Assembly (NCBI RefSeq): GCF_905220565.1
Contig: NC_059398.1
Span: forward strand, 9,385,177-9,449,176
DNA: 64,000 nt
From: Melitaea cinxia
Taxonomy: Eukaryota > Arthropoda > Insecta > Lepidoptera > Nymphalidae
Direction of reading: 5' to 3'
Under the pieces are notes generated by a model, which searched no databases, was not told where the DNA came from, and was given only the letters and a program-made list of their open reading frames with translations. Positions 62,901 through 64,000 of the stretch are shown here, piece after piece (positions within the stretch are counted from its first letter, which is position 1; the number at the start of each line of letters is the position of its first letter). A program made the position numbers and the translations under genes.

Positions 62901-64000
62901 TGTCGACCAGAATGTGTAATGAATGTAGAGTGTCCAGGAAACTTGGCATGTATTTCGAGAAAATGCAATGACCCATGTCCAGGTTCATGTGGATTTCATG
63001 CAATATGTAACGTTGTAAAACATGTACCCGTTTGTACTTGCGAACAAGGCTATACGGGTGATCCTTTCTCTGGATGTTCAGTTGCTCCTTGTAAGTTAAA
63101 CATTTAAAGCTATATAATTTATAAATCTAATCTAAAAAAGTATTTGGATTAAAATTTTAATTAATTATCATTAAATTTCTTAGCCATTGAACCACAACTT
63201 GAAAACCCTTGTTCTCGCTCTCCTTGTGGAGTGAACGCTGTTTGCAAAGAGAGACACGGTGTCGGATCTTGTTCATGTCTCCCAGACTATTACGGTGATC
63301 CGTATATTGAATGCCGACCAGAGTGTGTTTTAAACTCTGACTGTCCAAAAGATAGAGCTTGTATTAATAACAAATGCAAAGATCCATGCCCAGGAGTATG
63401 TGGTATGAATGCTGAGTGCCGAGTAAATAATCACGCCCCCTCTTGTGCCTGTTTAATGGGTTACGAAGGAAATCCGTTCACATCATGTTATTTAAGTAAG
63501 AAATAAATATTCATATATGTTTTAATTGGTACATTTTATGTATATTTATCTGGAATTAAATGTTCAAAATATGCTTTGTTTTTAGGACCAATTGAAAAAC
63601 CCACTGATCCATGCTTACCTTCACCATGTGGGCCTTATAGTGAATGCTATGCTAACAGGGGGCACGCTATTTGTTCTTGTAAGAAAGAATACTTTGGTTC
63701 TCCTCCAAACTGTCGACCCGAATGTATGGTCAGTAGTGACTGTATGCCAAACAAAGCATGTATAAATGAAAAATGCAGTGATCCTTGTGTAGGAGCGTGT
63801 GGTACTAATGCAAAATGTACTGTTGTCAATCATAATGCTTTATGTAGTTGTCCTCCAAATTATGTTGGTGATCCATTTGTCAACTGTGCCTATGAAAATA
63901 GTAAGTTATTATTTAGTATGCCCAATTTAATGCAACCGTACCTTTTTAAAACCACTAGTAACAAAAATATTATATTTTAGAACCAGTACCAAAGCCGTCT
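29871..64000 (+). CDS. dpy: Dumpy, giant EGF/DPY-module extracellular matrix protein (partial, 3' end outside window)
   Basis: I see one phase-consistent chain of 41 full exons plus the start of a 42nd, about 21.3 kb of coding sequence (about 7,105 residues), every junction GT-AG. Order: signal peptide, LDLR-A-like segment, cbEGF domains with the D-x-(D/N)-E-C signature, EGF domains ending in G-(N/D)-P, four-cysteine modules of the type RPEC-x3-SDC-x5-AC-x3-KC-DPC, a Thr/Ser-rich cysteine-free block, then repeated EGF-DPY-EGF units. Known of the family: Drosophila Dumpy is a membrane-anchored fibre of more than 20,000 residues with hundreds of EGF modules alternating with DPY modules; it links epidermal, tracheal and tendon cells to cuticle under tension and ends in a ZP domain. 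Inferred: this is the lepidopteran orthologue, lacking its C-terminal part here. Fibrillin and Notch are less likely because they lack the DPY module. The start codon is the first ATG after an acceptor and opens a signal peptide. Confidence 0.88.
30220..30421 (+). CDS. dpy: dpy exon 2: N-terminal LDLR-A-like segment
   Basis: Residues 20-86. The end of the signal peptide region is followed by a segment with CDGVPDC then SDE, the acidic calcium-binding pattern of LDL receptor class A repeats, closed by LKC. The cysteine number is lower than in a full LDLR-A domain, so it may be a degenerate copy. Phase 0 in, phase 1 out (ggttagt). Confidence 0.75.
30548..30652 (+). CDS. dpy: dpy exon 3: EGF-like domain
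   Basis: A short Cys-rich EGF-like unit, residues 87-121, with the pattern DDC..QC..GAC..GVCYC..GYGGCNC. It lacks the calcium-binding start. Phase 1 on both sides. Confidence 0.8.
30912..31028 (+). CDS. dpy: dpy exon 4: calcium-binding EGF domain
   Basis: One complete cbEGF, residues 122-160, opening with DVNEC and closing FPGYVGDGFTC. Exon and domain borders coincide, phase 1 on both sides. Confidence 0.87.
31119..31250 (+). CDS. dpy: dpy exon 5: calcium-binding EGF domain
   Basis: One cbEGF opening with DINEC and ending GFEGDGEEEC. It carries a CC pair in the middle (NAECCNLP), as some long cbEGF domains do. Phase 1 on both sides. Confidence 0.86.
31494..31609 (+). CDS. dpy: dpy exon 6: calcium-binding EGF domain, split before last Cys
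   Basis: A cbEGF (DIDEC..GACGTNAIC..GYTGNPFDG) cut by a phase-0 intron (donor ggtaagt, gt at 31610) just before its sixth cysteine, which is the first codon of the next exon. One of the few non-phase-1 introns of this gene. Confidence 0.86.
31758..32007 (+). CDS. dpy: dpy exon 7: end of EGF plus two EGF domains
   Basis: Starts with the missing Cys codon of the preceding domain, then a cbEGF (DVDEC) and an EGF (DNDQC..SPCGRDALC). Visibly richer in G and C than neighbouring exons. Phase 0 in, phase 1 out. Confidence 0.86.
32008..32456 (+). other. dpy intron 7 (449 bases)
   Basis: Nothing recognised inside. A 93-codon open stretch at 32185-32466 lacks cysteine spacing and splice sites. Confidence 0.6.
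32457..32722 (+). CDS. dpy: dpy exon 8: two calcium-binding EGF domains
   Basis: Two cbEGF domains opening with DVDEC and DVNEC, residues about 327-415. The exon ends in phase 0 after IACEQ. Confidence 0.87.
32802..33534 (+). CDS. dpy: dpy exon 9: EGF/cbEGF series
   Basis: 244 codons: a four-cysteine segment (CKSNFDC..NAEC..QCFC), then cbEGF domains beginning DIDEC, DVNEC and DINEC with an EGF (PCEDVQCGEHSYC) between, ending with a short CETEKDC segment. Phase 0 in, phase 1 out (donor cgtaagt). Confidence 0.88.
33614..34786 (+). CDS. dpy: dpy exon 10: EGF/cbEGF series
   Basis: 391 codons of EGF and cbEGF domains (DINEC three times, NRNEC once) with GNPL/GDPY endings. The domain at about 34110-34180 is compact (CEICDDISCQCQPP). 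The last Cys codon is split by the following 1.3-kb intron: T here, GT in exon 11. Confidence 0.88.
34855..35115 (+). repeat. Dispersed repeat family A, copy 4, in dpy intron 10
   Basis: Closest to the 1138-1420 copy: 'gctcaaaatatggagcagcc', 'gactggggtagtacctcg' and 'gctttcaagcagtgttgt' are shared with few changes. Confidence 0.8.
35317..35517. mobile_element. hAT-type MITE with 8-bp target duplication in dpy intron 10
   Basis: 185 bases (35325-35509) starting CAGGGTTATCAAACTCA and ending TTTGACATTCCTG, imperfect inverted ends, flanked by the exact duplication tgttagat (35317-35324, 35510-35517). The host is another dispersed repeat (about 35225-35600). Confidence 0.85.
36124..36333 (+). CDS. 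dpy: dpy exon 11: four-Cys module plus EGF
   Basis: Completes the split Cys codon, then a four-cysteine module (CGKNSQC..NLAC..STC) and an EGF (CTKVSCGPNAFC..CNPGY). Flanked by cag-like acceptor and gtaagt donor, phase 1 on both sides. Confidence 0.86.
36334..36764 (+). other. dpy intron 11 (431 bases)
   Basis: Nothing recognised inside. Confidence 0.6.
36765..37058 (+). CDS. dpy: dpy exon 12: EGF modules
   Basis: EGF (HYSCAPGAQC..CPEG..GNPFPGGTC), a four-cysteine module (GPGVPCEEPLTC..GRC) and an EGF (CESDVCGIGASC..FFVGNP). Phase 1 on both sides. Confidence 0.87.
37141..40134 (+). CDS. dpy: dpy exon 13: 997-codon uninterrupted EGF/DPY array
   Basis: The second largest exon, residues about 1219-2216. 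It holds roughly two dozen EGF-like and four-cysteine modules without an intron, including two cbEGF domains (DIDEC at 37393 and about 39762) and a run of short four-cysteine modules at about 39080-39700 (C..DC..C..C spacing). Many modules end GNPND or GDP. Phase 1 on both sides. An alternative acceptor at 37118 would shift the frame and is not used. Confidence 0.9.
40373..41038 (+). CDS. dpy: dpy exon 14: EGF/DPY modules
   Basis: 222 codons: EGF (KCGENTC), cbEGF (DINEC), then two rounds of four-cysteine module plus EGF (CSNDDDC..NPC..TCGVNAVC; CVKDSDC..NSC..ACGKNANC) and the start of another module. Phase 1 on both sides. Confidence 0.88.
41118..41828 (+). CDS. dpy: dpy exon 15: EGF/DPY modules
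   Basis: 237 codons: four-cysteine modules (CQNSRDC, CISNSSC, CSSNDDC) then EGF/DPY/EGF/EGF (PCGRNAFC, CDSDTDC, NCGENSIC, PCGNGAEC). Some signatures are those of the Dumpy module family. Phase 1 on both sides, donor ggtaagt. Confidence 0.88.
41829..42173 (+). other. dpy intron 15 with dispersed repeat fragment
   Basis: About 41922-42115 begins 'actagctgacctggcgaaat' and ends 'gtaatttatatatatta', words of a common lepidopteran interspersed repeat that also occurs at 26880-27072. Confidence 0.65.
42174..42365 (+). CDS. dpy: dpy exon 16: EGF plus four-Cys module
   Basis: EGF (ACENIKCGQNAEC..GYVGNG) followed by a four-cysteine module (CTSKSDCSDDQYCHKGIC). Phase 1 on both sides; donor ggtaatc is weaker than its neighbours. 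Confidence 0.84.
42454..42636 (+). CDS. dpy: dpy exon 17: four-Cys module plus EGF
   Basis: Module CIIDEEC..KC..QC..NPC followed by EGF TCGLNAIC..CPNSFTGN. Phase 1 on both sides. Confidence 0.84.
42637..42947 (+). other. dpy intron 17 (311 bases)
   Basis: Contains short repeated 'aatcaatgaa' words at about 42870-42905; otherwise nothing recognised. Confidence 0.6.
42948..43079 (+). CDS. dpy: dpy exon 18: two short four-Cys modules
   Basis: LCGVVGEC..VC..AC then QCNHNEEC..RC..SC. No EGF here. Donor gtacgt is unusual, and an (AT)n run lies just inside the 88-base intron after it. Phase 1 on both sides. Confidence 0.8.
43085..43109. repeat. (AT)n run in the 88-base dpy intron 18
   Basis: About 12 AT units starting six bases after the donor. 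Confidence 0.9.
43168..43888 (+). CDS. dpy: dpy exon 19: tandem four-Cys modules and EGF domains
   Basis: Starts TCRVDNDC..IC..SC, then a repeating (R/T)xDxxC..E(V/R)C..(I/V)C pattern five or more times, with two EGF domains (PCGPNAYC; TCGVNALC). Ends in phase 2 (donor aggtata), the only phase-2 intron I found in the gene. Confidence 0.84.
43940..44290 (-). mobile_element. tRNA-derived SINE, full-length reverse copy in dpy intron 19
   Basis: The reverse-strand tRNA-like head at about 44210-44285 has the B-box 'gggttcgattcccgc' and A-box region. The body reads (plus strand) 'gtgacgatcgctatcaggtg', 'ctctccgaggtacggtaggg'. It resembles the abundant SINE of nymphalids (Metulj-like), an identification from memory. 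Confidence 0.75.
44565..44740 (+). CDS. dpy: dpy exon 20: short four-Cys modules
   Basis: 58 codons with modules ICLSNEKC..IC, ICNSDDGC..IC..IC and CRSDNAC..AC..QC. Phase 2 in (completes an AGA codon), phase 1 out. The phase match across the SINE-bearing intron supports the join. Confidence 0.82.
44842..45753 (+). CDS. dpy: dpy exon 21: EGF and four-Cys modules
   Basis: 304 codons: EGF (PCVNNAACGIC), several four-cysteine modules (LCENNSDC, LCSNRNKC, GCNNNRDC), EGF (SCGKNAMC), module plus EGF (CTKHEDC; ACGSNAIC), and two EGF domains of the PCGINARC and SCGTNAQC type. Ends with a split Cys codon (T / GT), phase 1. Confidence 0.87.
46052..46189 (+). CDS. dpy: dpy exon 22: single EGF domain
   Basis: Completes the split Cys codon, then one EGF (DCRTTGCGINGEC..CRCIPGTEG). 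Phase 1 on both sides; bounded by a strong gtaagt donor. Confidence 0.84.
46190..46797 (+). other. dpy intron 22 (608 bases)
   Basis: Nothing recognised inside. Confidence 0.6.
46798..47571 (+). CDS. dpy: dpy exon 23: DPY/EGF modules
   Basis: 258 codons: module CTSDKDC..AC..RC..DPC plus EGF; then CSENKPC..AC..EC..NPC plus EGF-like; CTRDEQC..AC..KC..NPC plus EGF-like; CLRDNGC..AC..QC..NPC plus EGF-like. In the first EGF the glycine before the conserved Tyr is a Cys (CPQCYVG, codon 46947-46949). Phase 1 on both sides. Confidence 0.86.
47572..48291 (+). other. dpy intron 23 (720 bases)
   Basis: Nothing recognised inside. Confidence 0.6.
48292..48435 (+). CDS. dpy: dpy exon 24: GC-rich DPY/EGF half unit
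   Basis: LECGAHEQC..AC..RC..DPC followed by a partial EGF (GPCARGQHC..PVC). Codons strongly prefer G or C at third positions, unlike exons 23 and 25. Phase 1 on both sides; donor ggtaca. Confidence 0.8.
48630..48704 (+). CDS. dpy: dpy exon 25: small Cys-rich exon
   Basis: 75 bases, phase 1 on both sides: VCQCQTASDC..KC..CACVR. It completes the EGF begun in exon 24 and adds a short module. The reading frame stays open through both joins, which supports this very small exon. Confidence 0.72.
48896..49000 (+). mobile_element. SINE tail fragment in dpy intron 25
   Basis: 'gtttccggaccctgaaaca' matches the SINE tail at 56130-56155 ('ttttcggacccccgaaacag'); the tRNA head is missing. Confidence 0.5.
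49066..49170 (+). mobile_element. tRNA-derived SINE head in dpy intron 25
   Basis: A-box-like 'tggcgatgcgttagcgcatc' and B-box-like 'gtgggttcgatcctcgcaca', then 'tgccatacatttgcatta'. The pattern is the same as at 55960-56200. Not a functional tRNA: no matching acceptor stem. Confidence 0.75.
49190..49550. mobile_element. Probable MITE in dpy intron 25
   Basis: 'acgtgataacgtcataa' (49215-49231) faces 'ttataagacgttatcacgt' (49459-49477) as imperfect inverted repeats, enclosing a CpG-rich segment ('ttgttccgcgctctcgcttg'). The outer limits are uncertain. Confidence 0.55.
49920..49997 (+). CDS. dpy: dpy exon 26: small Cys-rich exon before the Thr/Ser block
   Basis: 78 bases, phase 1 on both sides: four cysteines in TICAHC..GVPC..GAC. 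It is the last cysteine-bearing exon before about 1,250 residues without cysteine. Good ttttacag acceptor and gtaagt donor. Confidence 0.75.
49998..50719 (+). other. dpy intron 26 (722 bases)
   Basis: Nothing recognised inside. Confidence 0.6.
50720..54631 (+). CDS. dpy: dpy exon 27: giant Thr/Ser-rich cysteine-free domain, then DPY/EGF
   Basis: The largest exon (3,912 bases, 1,304 codons). From about residue 3852 to 5099 there is no cysteine; Thr, Ser, Asn, Glu and Ile dominate, prolines are sparse, Trp occurs twice. Many N-x-(S/T) and clustered Thr/Ser suggest heavy glycosylation. I see no tandem repeat, only loosely recurring TTE/ETT-like words. A basic SSRRKD site is near its end (about 54364-54381). 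From TGT at 54466 the exon returns to a DPY module (CKSNNHC..FC..VC..DPC) and an EGF. Drosophila Dumpy has Pro/Thr/Ser-rich (PIGSFEAST) repeats; whether this block is their counterpart is unknown. Phase 1 on both sides. Confidence 0.87.
54848..55063 (+). CDS. dpy: dpy exon 28: DPY plus EGF unit
   Basis: CHSDRDC..AC..LC..NPC followed by EGF VCGIEANC..CPAGYNGDP. A short proline-rich lead (SPGTPKTPEP) precedes it. Phase 1 on both sides. Confidence 0.87.
55233..55415 (+). CDS. dpy: dpy exon 29: DPY plus EGF unit
   Basis: CTRNEDC..AC..AC..HPC followed by EGF PCAQNAIC..CIEGYQGNG. One unit in one exon, phase 1 on both sides. Confidence 0.87.
55492..55692 (+). CDS. dpy: dpy exon 30: DPY plus EGF unit
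   Basis: CQYNEDC..LC..VC..NPC followed by EGF KCGDNAEC..CFAGFTGNPY. Phase 1 on both sides. Confidence 0.87.
55955..56205 (+). mobile_element. tRNA-derived SINE in dpy intron 30
   Basis: A-box region 'gacgcattagcgcaacg', B-box 'gcgggttcgatccccgcaca', then the tail 'ttttcggacccccgaaacag' and an A/T-rich end. It is the forward counterpart of the reverse copies at 43940-44290 and 24515-24740. Confidence 0.8.
56364..56483 (+). rRNA. 5S rRNA-like sequence (pseudogene or 5S-derived SINE) in dpy intron 30
   Basis: 'tcgtccgatcaccgaagtta' followed by 'agcaacgtcgggcgc', then 'agtacttgaatgggtgac' and 'acaccgcgtgttt' run in the order of eukaryotic 5S rRNA, including the internal control region. Compared with 5S as I know it, several bases are changed (mostly C to T and G to A), the first about 8 and last about 8 bases no longer pair, and a T run follows at 56484. 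I infer a decayed retrocopy or 5S-derived element rather than a working gene. Confidence 0.85.
56646..56936 (+). CDS. dpy: dpy exon 31: DPY plus two EGF domains
   Basis: CRSDNEC..AC..KC..SPC, EGF RCGINAIC..CLAGYTGNP, EGF PCGTNALC..CPKGLTGNP. It is the first exon downstream with the PxxPCG opening of the regular Dumpy repeat. Phase 1 on both sides. Confidence 0.87.
56950..57485 (-). mobile_element. tRNA-derived SINE, reverse, in dpy intron 31, split by another element
   Basis: The tail part 'gaaaaggaaaatcagagctt' and 'ggttgacggatatatttc' (to about 57060) and the body and head 'gtaatgatcgctatcaggtg' to 'ggaaatcgaacccgca' (about 57262-57425) are the two halves of the same SINE as at 43940-44290. 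The tRNA head is degraded. Confidence 0.7.
57062..57258 (+). mobile_element. Retroelement 3' end nested in the intron 31 SINE
   Basis: 'aactgcggagtttcttgtcg' and 'aagctatttttgattccc' (compare 'aataaagatattttga' tails) are typical of a common lepidopteran LINE or SINE 3' end. It separates the two SINE halves. Exact borders and duplication are unclear. Confidence 0.6.
57580..58731 (+). CDS. dpy: dpy exon 32: long EGF/DPY exon
   Basis: 384 codons: five EGF domains opening PNPCGP, PSPCGP, PNTCGI, QPGNCG and PNPCGP, then DPY (CEIDAEC..AC..AC..DPC), EGF, EGF, DPY (CLMNSDC..DPC) and EGF. Two EGF domains carry an additional cysteine (CC at 58398-58403 and CLC at 58650-58658). The first half has no Met codon, so it is easily missed by ORF finders. 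Phase 1 on both sides. Confidence 0.88.
58827..59165 (+). CDS. dpy: dpy exon 33: EGF-DPY-EGF unit
   Basis: One triplet: EGF PNPCEPNSIC, DPY RPECVLNSDC..FC..KC..DPC, EGF SCGVNAEC..CKEHFEGNP. The first EGF ends in VCNLCVGP, a shortened tail. Phase 1 on both sides. Confidence 0.88.
59258..60517 (+). CDS. dpy: dpy exon 34: four EGF-DPY-EGF units without introns
   Basis: 1,260 bases = 420 codons = four units of about 105 residues. Each has EGF (P-PCGP-S-C), DPY (RPEC..SDC..DPC) and EGF (CG-NA-C..NH-P-C-C..GDPF). In the third unit SDC is replaced by QEC. Exons 35-41 hold one such unit each. Phase 1 on both sides, donor gtgagt. Confidence 0.9.
60518..61114 (+). other. dpy intron 34 with tRNA-like SINE and element end
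   Basis: A tRNA-derived head lies at about 60630-60700 (A-box 'tagcgcaattggcag', B-box 'gggttagattcctgc'). About 60840-61030 ends 'aagtcacgggcacagctggt', the same end type as family C. Confidence 0.7.
61115..61420 (+). CDS. dpy: dpy exon 35: one EGF-DPY-EGF unit
   Basis: 306 bases: PSPCGPNSEC, GYLGTPPACRPEC, SVNSDC..DPC, SCGLDARC and NFPEGDPF. Codons are GC-richer than in exons 31-34. Phase 1 on both sides. Confidence 0.9.
61560..61874 (+). CDS. dpy: dpy exon 36: one EGF-DPY-EGF unit
   Basis: 315 bases: PSPCGPHSSC, GTLGAPPSCRPQC, LINQDC..NPC, SCGFNARC, GYSGDPF. DPY starts RPQC and NQDC rather than the usual RPEC and NSDC. Phase 1 on both sides. Confidence 0.9.
61987..62304 (+). CDS. dpy: dpy exon 37: one EGF-DPY-EGF unit
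   Basis: 318 bases: PSPCGSNALC, YYGDPYLGCRPEC, MNTDC..DPC, TCGQNAEC, GYTGNPL. Its first EGF ends GDPYLGC, not SPPNC as in most neighbours. Phase 1 on both sides. Confidence 0.9.
62388..62699 (+). CDS. dpy: dpy exon 38: one EGF-DPY-EGF unit with extra Cys
   Basis: 312 bases: PSPCGPYSKC, CTCLDICIGSPPNCRPEC, VSSDC..DPC, TCGVNAEC, EYTGDPF. The conserved aromatic residue before x-G-x-P-P is Cys (codon 62489-62491). Phase 1 on both sides. Confidence 0.9.
62779..63090 (+). CDS. dpy: dpy exon 39: one EGF-DPY-EGF unit
   Basis: 312 bases: PNPCGPHSQC, YIGRPPNCRPEC, MNVEC..DPC, SCGFHAIC, GYTGDPF. NVEC replaces NSDC in the DPY module. Phase 1 on both sides; split by donor tgtaagt. Confidence 0.9.
63184..63495 (+). 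CDS. dpy: dpy exon 40: one EGF-DPY-EGF unit
   Basis: 312 bases: RSPCGVNAVC, YYGDPYIECRPEC, LNSDC..DPC, VCGMNAEC, GYEGNPF. Like exon 37 the first EGF ends GDPY. Phase 1 on both sides. Confidence 0.9.
63586..63900 (+). CDS. dpy: dpy exon 41: one EGF-DPY-EGF unit
   Basis: 315 bases: PSPCGPYSEC, YFGSPPNCRPEC, VSSDC..DPC, ACGTNAKC, NYVGDPF. Phase 1 on both sides. Confidence 0.9.
63981..64000 (+). CDS. dpy: dpy exon 42: start of next unit, cut by window edge
   Basis: After a ttttag acceptor the frame reads (A)AA-P-V-P-K-P-S, the same short linker that opens exons 39 and 41. The repeat therefore continues to the right. Confidence 0.8.

Noticed and set aside
29871..64000. Fibrillin or Notch as identity of the giant gene
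   Set aside because: EGF and cbEGF domains fit, but no TB/LNR modules are seen and the RPEC..SDC..DPC modules alternating with EGF are those of Dumpy.

Overview
The window looks like insect, and specifically lepidopteran, nuclear DNA. It is AT-rich, genes are broken by short GT-AG introns, and non-coding DNA is packed with repeat families that I recognise as typical of moths and butterflies: tRNA-derived SINEs, a CR1-like LINE 3' end with the 'aggcctatgt..cagcagtggact' tail, hAT elements, and dispersed elements ending in 'cgcgggcacagctagt'. No species can be named from the sequence alone.

Positions 1-29865 hold no protein-coding gene that I can support. They are a patchwork of mobile elements, microsatellites, foldbacks and small tandem repeats, with a few GC-richer islands (about 6.8-7.3, 13.27-13.43 and 20.2-20.4 kb) that could be regulatory or 5' non-coding sequence. 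Much of this stretch is probably the upstream region or first intron of the gene that follows, because the start codon of that gene lies 5 bases after a good splice acceptor.

Positions 29866-64000 hold one giant plus-strand gene, cut off by the right edge. I resolved 41 complete coding exons and the start of a 42nd, in one continuous reading frame of about 7,105 residues. It begins with a signal peptide and an LDLR-A-like segment, then shows a very long series of EGF and calcium-binding EGF domains mixed with four-cysteine DPY-type modules. This is the architecture of Dumpy (dpy), the huge apical extracellular matrix protein that anchors epidermis, trachea and tendon cells to cuticle in Drosophila. 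The zona pellucida domain and membrane anchor expected at the far C-terminus are not in the window.

The protein falls into zones. Exons 1-12 are the N-terminus and cbEGF domains; exon 13 is one 997-codon exon of EGF modules; exons 14-26 mix EGF with arrays of short four-cysteine modules; exon 27 is a 3.9-kb exon coding about 1,250 cysteine-free, Thr/Ser/Asn/Glu-rich residues; exons 28-33 return to EGF and DPY modules; exons 34-41 are regular EGF-DPY-EGF units of about 105 residues. Exons 35-41 carry exactly one unit each, and exon 34 carries four with no intron. Almost every intron is phase 1. The introns themselves hold SINEs, a hAT MITE, another foldback element and a 5S rRNA-derived sequence.
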